The notes under the pieces were generated by a model that did no database searches, had not been told where the DNA came from, and worked only from the letters and a program-made list of their open reading frames with translations. A stretch of DNA of 64,000 nt from the NCBI GenBank assembly GCA_015501075.1, contig JADNYJ010000167.1, forward strand, positions 18,109 through 82,108, given 5' to 3'. Below are positions 34,493 through 46,673 of this stretch, one piece after another. This stretch comes from Gymnopilus junonius. Taxonomy: Eukaryota > Basidiomycota > Agaricomycetes > Agaricales > Galerinaceae. Each line of letters begins with the position of its first letter. Position 1 is the stretch's first letter. The position numbers and the translations under genes were made by a program.

Positions 34493-36547
34493 TGATAAGT
34501 TTAGGTAGTTTGGAGGTATGAAAAATGAAATAGATTGCTTTTATTTAACCCAACAAATAACCTTGACTTGTGTAAGTTCTGGGGAGTGTTAAGTATCAAT
34601 GTCTTTCAATGAAGTTCGCTTTTATGGGGTTTACAATGAATTGTAGGGGCTTTTTGGATAAAGGATCACTTTTAATTGACTTTCTGTCTTAGAACTTCTC
34701 TAAACTTGAATTCTCTCTTCTTGAGATAAAACTAGACTCTGGCTATGATTCTGGACTAAAAGACTTTGTACTTTTGTAGCTGAGTGATGCTCTGTCTACT
34801 CCCAACTACTCAACTAGGTCCTAACTTGTATAAAGCCTTTGCTTAATTTATCTCTATTCTAAGCTCAATTCTTAAGTTTGTCTGAAGCTTTCTGCACTTT
34901 TATATCAATCAAATGTCTTTCTATTATCTAGTTTAGAAGCCAGACGCTCGATTGTATTGCTACAACTCGAGGGGTGCAGTCTGCTTGCTTTTCTACACTA
35001 ATTCTACTGGTTTATATACTTATTTTCTGGGTGTCTTACTAAGCTAATTTAATAAGCACTATGTAATTAATTATCTCGTCATTGGTCTGCTTCAGAGTGA
35101 AGGGAATTATGCCATTGGCAGGGCATATTCATCAAGCACTGAATATTTAATGCATTGCCATTTAAGGCATTTATCAGATTAATATTCCTGCTGTTGCAAT
35201 CTTGGAATGGCTGGTACATTATAGCATCTTTAATATTTTATCTGCCTCACAGAGGACTTGTCTGAGTCCTCAGGGGATGGCTAATGTGTCTGGGATAGGT
35301 GTAAACTTATTAGTTTTACAAGGTAGTATGAGGGGACAAGCATCTTTGCTTCATGTCTTCATACTGTACTATTTCATTCAATTCGGCAGTCATGCATCAC
35401 GGCCATTTTTTTTGACCCCGGATTTAATTCTTTCTCGATTTTTCCGATTTTTTGGAATTTCTGAAAAGTGCAAAAAAGTCACATGGGTGCCGAATTGAAT
35501 GAAATAGTACAGTATTACTAAAAATAGCACCTGCTCTGACGTTGATCATTGTGGATCATTCCACTTCCAGTTACATTCCTCTGGGTGGTAAAAATAGATT
35601 ACACCACTTCGGAGTGATTGACTTGTTGTAAGGAGGACAATTAGCATAGGTCCATAACAGAGAAAATTGAGTCAGATCAACATACCAGATGTATGGAAGT
35701 GCCTTCGATAAGATAACAATGGCATGCAACAATGGCCGGATGGAGTTAACTCTGAATGTGGTAATCCCCTTATAAAATTTTATTCCTCTCCATTTAGCCC
35801 GTAAAATATGATCTTTCCATATGCTCATCCATGACCTTTCAGTCCGATAAAATTTCACTTCATTTATTTCAAAATTTCCTCTCTTCCTCTGTAAAAATTT
35901 CCTTCTCCCTGAAACTCTTCGCTTATTTGCTACAGTATAAATACTAGACTTGTGTACTGTAGTTCTCCAGTTGAATATGATCCCACAACTCACCTCAGAA
36001 GCATAGAAATCGACTTAGATATTGCAATTTTCGACTCAAGATACTCAAACTCCCTCACTTTCTCACCATTCCTGGAACTCTCATCTATTTTTACTTCATT
36101 GTCTACACCTACACATGCTATTGGAACCATCGACAAATGGAGTTTGTCACCGAGTCCCATTCCAGATGCGCCCAAACTCATTTAACTGCATTGTTTTGGC
36201 TGCCATTCTGCATTCTATATCAGGCCAAAAGGCTTTTCCCATTGTCTGTGCATGTCTTTGCACTCCCTTGGTATTTAATTTTAAATAACTCAAGGCCCCT
36301 ACTAGTGTGTAAGGACTGTAGTAATCCACTTTTATATCTTATAATAAATGATTAATGATTACTGGTTTATCACAATCATTGTATCTTCTGATATTAAGCT
36401 TTCTAAATGTTTTAATGTGGTTTTCTCGAGTATATTTGGGATGTCTAAGCTTGGGAAGGCTGTCAACAACCTATATTAATTTATAGAGATGGCCAAAAAT
36501 AATGGGGATGGCCTGTTTTCACACATAACCATGTAATGGTCTCATCA
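34493..36547 (+). repeat. LTR-like dispersed repeat, copy 2 (longer form)
   Basis: This is the longer match of 15540-16870, starting TGATAAGTTTAGGTAGTTTGG and ending CCATGTAATGGTCTCATCA. It contains two segments missing from copy 1: a 149-bp MITE at 35364-35512 and about 565 bases at roughly 35626-36190. The latter carries minus-strand frames (for example 35993-35571, KDHILRAKWRGIKFYKGITT) and a TATAAATA sequence near 35935. Copy 1 more likely lost the 565 bases, because the junction has TTG microhomology and no target duplication. If it is an LTR, its full length without the MITE is about 1.9 kb, which is long for fungi. The nature of the element is inferred. Confidence 0.68.
35362..35514. 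mobile_element. 149-bp TA-flanked MITE (copy B) inside LTR-like copy 2
   Basis: The element spans 35364-35512 with terminal inverted repeats CTGTACTATTTCATTCAATT(CGGCA) and the inverted match at the right end. TA lies at 35362-35363 and 35513-35514. Copy 1 of the host repeat reads TTCATATTACTAAAAATAG at the same place, with a single TA: the exact pre-insertion site. The TIR is shared with the 377-bp element at 23197-23573. Confidence 0.95.
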
Positions 36548-36549
36548 AT

Positions 36550-36995
36550 GAGCTGGTGATCCTTTGTGCCCCTTCTTCACACTCCAAAGTCATCTTATGG
36601 TCAATGGCTCAGTCCCTCCTTCATTTGCATTCTTTGCTTACACCACATCTATGGGCTCACACATGAATCTTCTCAAACATGAATTTCTCAATTTCATAAC
36701 CTCCATATGGTCCTCAGCATCACTTGCCCACATCCTGGGTCATAGCTTCCAAATTGGAGGTGCAGTGGAACTCCTTCTTGCCAGAGTACCACCAGAGATA
36801 GTTGCAGCTACAGGAGGCTGGACTTCTCTGGCTTTTCTACTTTACTGGTGACATATGGAAGAGATCTTACCCATGGCCACCTCAAAAGTTATAACAAGAA
36901 TAATTTAAATAATCTCACTGCTATCTTCAAAGAATTTCATATCAATCATCACATTCCTCTACAACTTATTACTGCATCTGATGGCTCTCTCTCAC
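36550..36995 (+). pseudogene. Tyrosine recombinase C-terminal fragment with mutated catalytic Arg
   Basis: A plus-strand frame carries the C-terminal half of a tyrosine recombinase of the family abundant in agaricomycetes. Visible blocks are PSFAFFAYTTSMGSHMNLLK, ILGHSFQIGGAVELLLARVP, PEIVAATGGWTSLAFLLYW and RHMEEILPMATSKV (the last across a TGA at about 36850). The catalytic HxxR motif should read HSFR; here the codon is CAA, giving HSFQ, a CGA-to-CAA change. The tyrosine of the LLYWR block is retained. The N-terminal half, including the first catalytic Arg, is missing; the fragment begins where LTR-like copy 2 ends. It is inactive. Confidence 0.75.
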
Positions 36996-39900
36996 TGTAA
37001 CCTTTGCAACCACCTCAGTTATTCATATATATTCAGCATAATGCAATGTACCACTTCATTTATCTTAGTCTTCTACTCTGTATAACTCATGCACTTTGTT
37101 CCCAACCTGCATGCACCTAGATTAGTTTTTTTCCTCATTTTGTATAGCTTATGAGCATCAAGTACTGCCTCTCTCGAACCTTACAAATGTAACAGTCTGT
37201 ATCAGTGTATCCACAACAATAGATCCAGAGTGACACTCAATTGGGTAGCCAGTCTGGCTCATCATGCCTTGCCAACCTGCCGGCTGGAGCTTACAGACTC
37301 TAAACAAAGGGCTACAAAAGAAGTAGCAGGCAACTAAGCACAAGTCCTCAGGCACCTCACTGGGGACAACCTAGCACTGCCAGAAGCCAGTTTTGGCAGC
37401 AAGACCTTGTATACACCATGCCAGGTCATCAAAATAAAGACTAGATGGGGCATCAGTAACAACATAGAGAAAAGAAAGCACCAGCAACATACCTATTACA
37501 GAATGTACCTTGGGTACCTCAAAATAAAGAAAACTGAAAGGGGGTTTAGATAAAAATTGATAATAGAAAAGGTTGAAGCATACCTCACTCATCAGAGACC
37601 TCCCCAGTACAGAAATTGATCATACAGCCCCACTGAGTCAAAGATGGTATACCACAGCCCAGAAAGGAACTTAACAGATGCAAGTATGAGCAAAACACCT
37701 GGGCTGTTCATAGGCGAGACTCACCAGCTATATGAATATTGACAATGAACTATGGAAACCCAAGCATGAGGTCAGCCAGCTGCCAGTTGATGGAACTGAG
37801 AGAAAGCATACAGCGGCTTACTGTTCAAGGGGTAGCACTTCACTTGCCATAGTATAAAGAGAGGGAGGACATGAGGAAAGGAGGGCAATAATAATTCAAA
37901 GGAAAACATGATAATGTGATTGAGGAAGGGGAAGGGAAGCAGAGGATGGTGGTGGGTTGAAAGAAAGAGTGGTGTGCCATCAAAATTGCCATAAAGAAAT
38001 GTTCAACATGTCACGTGGTGTCAGGGTTTCAAATGACTTAGCAATCAACAAACTTCATTCCTTGCTCTCTCACACCTCTGCCTCATTCCTCTTTCTTCCC
38101 CAGCAAGAAGGTATTCACATCAGCAGTGAGTAAAATACTATGTCCACTGTATGGATTAGGGATAAGAGAGTGAGAAGGGGACCCATGATGAGGGAAGCCA
38201 AACAGGTGCATCTGAAAACATCTCTGCAAAGGACATCTTCTCATCAGTTGTCTTCTTTTTCTGGTACAAAACTAAGCCTTTTCTTTGTCTTTTCTAGGTA
38301 CATTGACTATGTGGCATATGACTCTCATTGCCCTCCTATCTGAAAGGGAGCCAGAGATGGGTCTTTCAACCTGCCTTGCAGGTTGTCACAAGCAGGGCTG
38401 CTGTTGGCTGTGTGCTCTCCATGCCACTGCCACCTTCCTCAGCTTCCAGAGAAGGTTTGACCATGCATTGTGGTTTCATCCTCATTTGTCCAGTCAAGTG
38501 AGAGAGTGGGGGTTGCTTCATTGCTTATATTTCTGTTTGCCTATGTCTTCTTACTGTAGCTATGAATGATGTATCTACAAAAGTCTAACAGATAGTATTC
38601 CCTTCCTCATGTCTGTGAACTGGTCCTGTCTGTGAACTGGTCAGCTCTGATCTAGTGCAAATCTTCCTAAATCATTTGGAATATGATCTGGTAAATTAGC
38701 AGCTATCTGATTCTTACTTATTATCTGCTGTCAGGAAACATTTTCCAAAATAAGTAACACAATAAGATAACTTGGTGTCTAGTCAGATATTGGAAAGATG
38801 GAAAGAGGAATCACAAGAAATCCATGGGTCATGGAAAACTTGGGGTTGCCTAGGGCTTGTTCAGGATCTGAATCTGGCTGTCACAAAGTAAGCCGAATCA
38901 CAGTAACAAAGTCAAATAAAATTCCTTAAGGAGCCTGAGCAAGGCCTGAGCATCTGGTGACCTTGATTGTGGCAAAGAAATGCAGAAGCCAACTGGCTGT
39001 ACCAACCAGAGTTGTATATCTGCTTGCATAGGGCTCCCTGGCCATGTGTATTAGCTACGGTTGAATCAATATATATGATTTTCATTTATATTGTCATCTC
39101 AAAGAGTGATCATTTATATTTTGACCAAAGGAATGATGTGAGATTTTCATTGAAGATAAGTGAAAATAAGTAACCAGTCAGGCATGAATAAGGCTTGGGC
39201 AAGTCAGAATAAGAAGGGGGTAATTCTTATTTTCCTTACAGTATGTATTGCACTAATGCTGACTTAAAATTACTGATAATCACTCATTTTGACGAATCCC
39301 CTCCAATTAGTTCTGATTTGGAATTGAGCCTGATTTTGATGGGCCATCAAGATTGAGGGAAATTCTGTACTTGTCTGTCTCAGATATTGCCGAGTGTTGC
39401 TGACTGCTTCTTTGTCTTGCGAATGGCTCTTTTCTTCATGCCATGCCTGGTGGTCTTCTGCTCGATGGCATGCCTACAATATTTTTTCGAATGTCTCAAT
39501 GTGAAATATTATGTTTTTTTGATTTTTTTTTCTATCAAATCATACAAAATGTATCGCTTGTCCTAGAGTGTTACTGATAGCTATTGATGCTGGCCTGTTC
39601 GAACTGCGATGGAGGGAGAAGAAGGAAGAGGGCAGGTGACTAAGTGGAAGAGAGAGAGCAGGATTGATGATGCACAGGCCATTCATCATGTTCGGAGTTT
39701 GCCAGTCAGCCAAGTTTGGCCAACCTTGGACTCCAAATGCATCCATGTCCATTGACCCCCTTCTCCCAGCAAACACAGATCAACCATGCATCGAACGTGA
39801 TGCTTGATCTTGTTTATTGAATGGGAGGAGAAGTGGGAAAGTGCAGACAGAGAGTCAGACTTGACTTTCTGTCTGCACTTTCCCATTGGTCACATGATGG

Positions 39901-40904
39901 CGATCAACAAAAGTTCGAACTTCACTTGGAAAATTGGTCATTTCCAGGGCCTTCGGAACCAAATCTGTGCATTTTGGAGCCCGGGGTTTTCCATGCTGAG
40001 CTCAGAATGTCTGCCCAGGGCATTCCACTAATTGGACATCAAACCAAGGTTAGGGTTTCCTTATCTTTGATTCTCTACACTTACCATCATGCTGGCTCAC
40101 GTCTCGCCCTTGAGCATTCCATGGCATCATTGCAAGATGGCGCGCGGATCCAACTGCCCTTGTTTTAGGGTTTACTAGGTGCGTGAAGCTTCCCTGAGTA
40201 TATTCATGTTATGTCTGATCATTGTCATTTTTTTTCTCTCTCTAGGGAGAAGAATGGTTGCATTTGGGACAGTACAAGGCATTGGCGCATTGGGCGGGCT
40301 AGTCATCCTAGTCATCAACCCAAAGGAATGGCTTAGCTGATGGATATGACATAGGATCGGGTCAATTCAATCATATTGGCCTGATTAATAGATTTGGAAC
40401 CCATAGGTGGTGAGTACACAGTCCATTATTTTCTATTCAGCTGAATACCTATCATTAGGTAGAGTAGCTTGGTGGGCCATCAAGGTGGGTCACCAATAGG
40501 AAGCATGTATCGCTCTGGGTTTCTTACTGGGGTACAGGTGCTGCTACTGCTTGGTATCATGTCATTGTCGTGTCGACAAGAAGGTGGATCTGCAATTTGG
40601 TTGGCGAAGTTGCTCACACAGTAAGTTCCTGGTTTATAGCTATTTTTTTTTATTTCTAGGAGTGTGATGTGCTCTTACATAGAAATAACTCAATTCCATG
40701 ACAGTGGCTCCTAGCCAATGTTGTCTGGTTATTGCCTCATTGCTGTCAGGAGCACCACAACGTGAGGAGCATTCATGGACCTCGTTTGCCATGCTAGAGT
40801 TGCTGTCCACCCTGTAAAGTAAATTACTATTCCTGTATTATTGTATTGTACACTACTGTATATGATTAAATTGTAATATTGCTTTCAGAGTGGTACTGTA
40901 CATA
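36996..40904. other. Nearly 4 kb without a recognisable gene
   Basis: Only short, unrelated frames occur on both strands. The sequence is CpG-poor and AT-rich and is probably old repeat DNA. One striking structure is the hairpin at 39834-39885, described separately. Confidence 0.4.
39834..39885. repeat. 24-bp perfect-to-near-perfect hairpin
   Basis: TGGGAAAGTGCAGACAG at 39834-39850 is exactly complementary to CTGTCTGCACTTTCCCA at 39869-39885. The pairing continues inward for seven more positions with one G-T pair, leaving a four-base loop. It is long enough to form a cruciform or a transcript stem. No family was recognised. Confidence 0.85.
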
Positions 40905-42600
40905 TCAAGGCTGTAGGCAGTCAACACGAAGGTAGCGGGTCCCATTGACTAAAAGGACAAGTTCACTAGCAATACCCTGACTGTCCATGATGTCAAGGTC
41001 ATACAACCAAAAGAGTGACATCCCATTTTCCTCTGTAATTTGAGAGGCTAGCAGATGAGAAAATGCCTCATCTTCCATTGAATATTCAATTTCACTGATC
41101 TCTTTGCCCAGAACCTTGTCGTATAACTTGTGGATCTGTAGAAGGAAGGTGATGGGATTAAAATATGTCCCATTGACGAAGATTTCTGGTGGCTGAGGCC
41201 ATGGTGGAAGTTCCTCCTTGGACTCCAGCTTTGGTCTCTGGTGCACACCGTCAGCACAGTAACCTTTCTTGTGATTTTCAGCTGAACCAGTGGGACCAGG
41301 GTACATGACTGTCTGGCAGCATGAGCATGTTGCTGGTTTTCTCTTGCATGAAAGGAATGTCAGACAAAGTCAGGTAAGCACACAGTGCTGACTTACTGGT
41401 TTTAAGGATGATCCCTCAGAATTAATGTTTGATGATGAATATTTGTCTTGACTAGTGATACAGCATGGCAATGCTTGCACCAGAATATGTTGCTGTTACT
41501 TCTGGATGCTGTCAAATTTTAATCAGTATCTGGCCTGGGGTTGCTGTCAAATAGATAACCGACTTACATTTATAGTTGTTTTTAGTGACCCACTGAGCAA
41601 TTGTTGCCTCAATCTCACTGAGCTTCTCTACAAGTGCACAGGGGTGCTTCCTAATGAAAGGAAGACCTCCTTGTCCAGAGTATCAAGCTGCCATGGCATT
41701 ATTGTACATTTGAGTTGCAGTAGCCCACTTCTGTGCATTCATGCCAAATGAAGTCCACTGCTGGTCAGCTCACATGTCCATGAAAAGGTAAAATTCATCT
41801 GAGGTCTTGATCTCCAGGCTCAGTGGGTGCGTACATGTGCCTGCCATGAATACCATTTGAGACTGTGTAAGTGTTGAATTACTGGGAAGAGGAAGAGCTG
41901 ATGTCAAAGATAGAAGCAGCTGAGAGGATGGTTGTCCAGAAATTAGTGATGAGGAGGATTTGGATGTCACTGTCTTGACATTGAAAAGGTCATTTCCTGG
42001 GTTAGTTAATACTTCGACTGCTGTTGCATGGCAGCTGCTAGTAGTCAAAATCTCTACAGGAGATTCTGCCTCAGAAGCATTCATATTGCAATCAATTAAG
42101 GAGGGCTGATAAAACAATATGACCAATGTCATAATTAGATATGGAGCACTAACAGGTAATTAGAATTTAGGATACGCACCCTGAGATCATCCATTTGATG
42201 GGGAGAGTTGGTTGCTTCAATATATGCTCGCTTTCTGGGTGGCTCAGGTGAGATCTCTTCATCCAAAATCAGAATGGGATCTGTTGCCTTGTGCTTCCTG
42301 TCCTGAGTCGATGAACCTGCACTGTCAATTTCAGATGCTAGGCTAGCTTGTTGCTCAGGAATTAGCAGCGCTTCCTGGTCAACATTTAAATTATGCAAGA
42401 AACATTGGTTGTCAGAGGACTCAGTCCTTTCATCCAGTTCTGCCAGGAAGTGATCATTAGACTCTTCAGACTCATCCTTGATAACCAAGAGCCTGCCAAA
42501 TGATTCTGTATGTTGGGAGGACACCAGACCAAACACCTCTCCACTTTCAACTTCCAGGATCAGGGGCCGAGGCTTTAAATTAGCATTGCCAGATTTTTCT
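40905..42600 (-). CDS. Repeat-associated hypothetical protein with Cys motif, probably degenerate
   Basis: Minus-strand exons give an acidic N-terminal region (DESEESNDHFLAELDERTES; DEEISPEPPRKRAYIEATNS) at 42536-42180 and a Ser/Thr-rich segment at 42100-41770. A C-terminal part then reads PGPTGSAENHKKGYCADGV, PPWPQPPEIFVNGTYFNPIT and FLLQIHKLYDKVLGKEISEI (41306-41100), ending near 40905. Just before it, KRKPATCSCCQTVMYPGPTG supplies a Cys cluster that with the HKKGYC stretch looks zinc-binding. PWPQPP and the following block recur in unclassified agaricomycete repeat proteins. The function is unknown. No intact single model could be built. Confidence 0.42.
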
Positions 42601-42963
42601 TTACTGAGTAGGCAGTTAAATAAGACTCCTAGGTGCTGGATTAAATTTAGATGATGAGAGCCTTGGGCAGAGAGTGGAAATAAGTTGACACCACAAGCCT
42701 CTTTTCCACCTGTACTGGAAGTCAGAATTCACAGGTTATGATGGAGAACAAAGTCATGCACCAAGGTGACATAGACTTCAATGCCACTGGGTTGTGCCCA
42801 CTGGAGAGAATTTCAGCCTTTATGGGACCCTTCGATCCAGCTTCCATCAGAAGCAATGTCATTTCGATGACAAGCCAGGCATCCCTTTTTAACATGCATA
42901 AGCTGATCAGCGTGCACCTAAATGATCAAACTTTAATCAAAACAATTTTATCACCAAGCCACT
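42601..42963. other. Spacer without a gene
   Basis: A 77-codon plus-strand frame (42738-42971) has no family features. The stretch may be 5' sequence of the minus-strand hypothetical gene to the left and 3' sequence of the transposase remnant to the right. Confidence 0.35.
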
Positions 42964-45020
42964 TTAACTAACTTTGCTTGCCGCCACTGACCAGACTGAG
43001 CCCTTCGATGACCACTTTTCGTACGTGGTAGTCAAGCACTTCTCTTGTTCCTCTTTTGGCCAATACTTTGCCGGCTTGTCTTTTCTGCCAGATGGCTGTT
43101 CAAGGATCACATTACGAATATCTTGGGCAACCTCGCCTCTATGAGGGTTTCGGTTTCTATATAAAATGACAGGCAAATATCTGAACCAGTTATCATTCAC
43201 TAAAATTTTGCTCCAGCTGGATTAATTCAAACTGACCACATTAAGAAGTGATATACATCAAGGCAGACACCAACTGTAGGTAAGGCACCTTTGATGGGCT
43301 TTCGACTTGGCAGCAGTTATCTACTACTACCATTTCTGGAGGATCGATTCCCAGAATATTGCAGCGCATCAAATATTCACCAAGAATCTCACCAATCTCA
43401 GCCGGAGACTGGCTTTGACAGAGGCACTATTTTGGGTACACATCAATCAAATGTCACCGATTGGGATTTAGATTATTAGACTGAAGGACGTACCCATGCT
43501 AAGATCTCATTCTTCTCATTTATGATGCTCAAGATCCCTCCCTTCATCAGTTTTGTGTGTGCCTTGATCAATAACCACTGCCTTTGCAGCAGACTTGAAT
43601 GTGTTGTCCAAAGACAGGACTTCTCCAAAGTATGCAAGCTCTCAGTTAGGCACCTTTTAGGCCATTGTAATATATGCTCACCTGTCCTTGTTTTCAGATA
43701 TGCTGAGGACTCTTTCATGCGAGTCCTTGATGTGAACTCGAGATACATGTCGGTGATCATATCATTTGTCACCGACTTATCGTTATACCCATTTAGGTCA
43801 TCATACACAGAAAATTCCTTGAGAGGAATAGCTGTGAAGGCACTGATTCTTCAGTTCTCAAAGGCGGTCAGGTATTCAAGCATCTGCCCATGATACTCAA
43901 GCAGGTGGAGCTCTGTCATAAGGTGAGCTTCTGGTCTTCTTGAAGCAAACCAGTCACTCACGTTTAATGTGCTCTTCAAGCCCAGCAGACGTCAAGGATG
44001 GCCAAATTCCAGGATCAAATCAGAAGTTCATGGGTCACGCTGAACGACTCATGAAGTATGGAATCCAACCTTGAGCAAATCACATAAGTAAGCCTCTTTC
44101 GGTCATTGAGATGGACAGACAGACTCACGAGGTATTTTCCAATGCTCCCATCTTTCCCAGAAAACCTTATTTGTCATGGTGAAACAGCTATTTTTCTTCT
44201 CATCACTGGCACTCCCTCCCTTTCCATATTTCTCTGACATTCCTTGCAATGGAGCTGGTAACCCAAAGCTCACTCCTCCCTTTGAACTCCATGGACGTCT
44301 CAAGCACCTGAGGCCATCCAAGAGTCCCACTGGACTTCTGTAGATTCACACTGGGGGCATTTTGCAAGGCCAGTTGCCGAGAAGTACAGTGGGTGCACCA
44401 CTGTTAATGGTCGAATATATGACATCCCCGGAGTGATTTTCGGTGCCACTTCTCACTTGGCAATGTGAATATATGAAGGTGGCAGAAAGCGGGGTCCCAG
44501 AAGGGGGATTTTGCTGCTGAGAGGCAGTGGTGCCTTAATTGCACTCACATTTCCGTGGACTGTTGTTGCTCGGTACATGTAATTGACATATTTGACAACT
44601 TCTGCCTCCCATCTAAGTTGATCTGTATGTTTTGACTGGTTCTCCCTGTTTTTTAGCCAGTCCTCTACTCAGTTCTTGACCTGTTAAAGGTTCAAAGGTA
44701 TGTAGCACCAATTTTTAAGGCAATTAGGTTTAATGACATACACTCTTCTCCCAATCCTCCTTGAACTTCCTCTTATCTGAGGGATTGGTCTTCAAATCCT
44801 TCAGAATTGCTTGAATAACATCAGGCTCAAAGGTGTCTCCAGGGATTGACATACTGCAGACAATGAGCAGCTTGGGGAGTATAGAGACAGGGAGAGTTTT
44901 CTCCATTTTACGTGGCAGGATTTGATCCAGTCCAATTGAGTAGCACTCTGATCAATTTCAATTTCATATTTTGCCCCTTTCAGCCCCAAAAGATGTACAT
45001 CAAGCAGTAATATCATTTAG
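42964..45020 (-). pseudogene. DDE-type transposase remnant with an N-terminal Cys4-like domain
   Basis: Read on the minus strand, the order is GLKGAKYEIEIDQSATQLDW (45016-44900), LKNRENQSKHTDQLRWEAEV (about 44660-44600), RPLTVVHPLYFSATG with LAKCPQCE and EVQWDSWMASG (about 44410-44320), then FWERWEHWKIPRESV (44150-44110). The catalytic half follows: VYDDLNGYNDKSVTNDMITD (43808-43745), RTRMKESSAYLKT, THTKLMKGGILSIINEKNEI (43555-43500) and LPVILYRNRNPHRGEVAQDI with AKYWPKEEQEKCLTTTYEKW (43190-43020). This order matches a large basidiomycete transposase family I remember, in which a CPxC zinc domain precedes an RNase H-like core. The segment expected to hold the first catalytic Asp is damaged, and stops and frameshifts abound. 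Superfamily placement is not certain. Confidence 0.55.
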
Positions 45021-46673
45021 AGATTGAACTGGAAAGTACTGGGTACAACTAAGTAAAGGGCTCCCTGAAAATTTCATCATCAGTGGTGTATCCCATCTTC
45101 CTCCCCAGCTCCTTCTTCAGAATGGTCCCATTGCTGTACAAGCTGAAAGGAACAGTTGGCCAAAGAGAGAAGGTAAATGTGCAAAGATAACTTACTTGGA
45201 ATGGCAGGGATGGCTCAGCTGGAAAGTACTGAGTAACACCTGGATTCCGATCAGAGGAATAGAAAGGCTGGTCAAGGTATGAGCCTATGGGGCAAGGAGA
45301 ACAATCCGGAGGGTACTTACCACAATTGGGAAAGATGTCGACACAAGGTCAGCCCTTGGACTATGAATTACCTGCAGGATGACCATAGGGTCAGATAGGG
45401 GCAGCTCAGAAGAAGCATGCTCGCAGATATGGGTGTGCAAGGCTTGGCATGCAGTTAAAGCTACTGGTGGGGGGCTCGGCACATATGGGCCTAGAGTGAA
45501 GGAGCATGGGCGCATGCTAGTCTCGGAGTGGAAACGAAGGCACAACCTCCAGCGCACCTTTTTCTGTGCATAGGCAGCGAACCCACCATCGCCTATCCAT
45601 TGCCTTCCTCCTGGTGCATTCCTGGTACACTTCGGCATGTCCTAAGTGAGTTTAGTGGGAACACATGTAACTGAAAGAAAATTGATACTTACTTTTCTGT
45701 AGCCACTGCTTGCCCCGCTCCTGCCTGCATAATGTCGCATGGTAGATGCATTGTCGTACCTCTGGAGGGGTGTCGTGGAGCATATGAAGAGTGGATGGGA
45801 TGTTCTGGCTCAGATAGAGCAACAGATCCCTGTCCATGGTCCTCTTATTCTCCCCACTTCCCCCTCTGCATCCATCCCGAGTCCTTCCTTGTTTGCGTCA
45901 TCTTTCGGGGCCTGTTCTGGGGTGCGTGGGGCAATTTTGAATTGACGGATCATGCGATGATTCGATTGGGCACTGTTGGCTGGGTGAGGGCGCGAGATGC
46001 GTATGGCATAGAGGGTGTGGAGGCAGGTTTTGGCTCATGATCAACCTGGTCTTGGTTCGTACACATCGTCACTGGGCTTGGTCAGCATCACGCAGACCGT
46101 TTTGGGTGCACGTGCCAAAAAATCGGTCTTGTCAGTTTTTTGAATTGGTCCTTCGGTCTCGATTGGTCTTGCACCTCGTTTTGGAAATCCCTTGACATGG
46201 TGAAGCTGCCCCACACATTCAAAACTTCTTGCTGAGAAAAGACCGTTCCCACACATGAGTTGGTATGGGTCACGGTGCACGTCATGGCCTGAGGATGGTC
46301 GCGTCACAGAACTGTCATCCTCCTGAACAGGCAGGCATGATGGGGCTTGCGTCACTCACTTTGCCCCTGTTGTTTTCTGTTGCCTTCACCTCCCGCCCTG
46401 GTGCCATTCCTTTTTTGTCTCATCTCTGTCAACTCGACCCACTAATTTATTGATTTCCCTGCTTTGCAGGTCCATCGATCTGTTCGACAGCCCTTGGCCC
46501 ACTGATGGGCTCATTTGTGTGCTGGCAAGCCTCGGCACAGTCTGCGACAACTCTCTCGACATGATGAGCCCCCAGCAGCTGGCTGTTTTCATCCTCGCTC
46601 ATGTGTTCTATCTATTGGCAACATCCTTCCTTATCTCAGCCCCATTCTTCTGGATTCCATATATATCTATGCT
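45021..46673. other. Unassigned region between remnants
   Basis: Minus-strand frames at 45285-45638 and 45652-45837 and plus-strand frames at 45732-46040 overlap and lack recognisable patterns. They may include the degraded N-terminus of the transposase to the left and the promoter of the gene at 46674. Nothing firm can be claimed. Confidence 0.35.

Noticed and set aside
15540..36547. The two long direct repeats taken as the two LTRs of a single 21-kb retrotransposon
   Set aside because: The outer flanks do not show a common target duplication, the interior consists of unrelated transposons on both strands, and an intact-looking host-like HNH gene lies within it.
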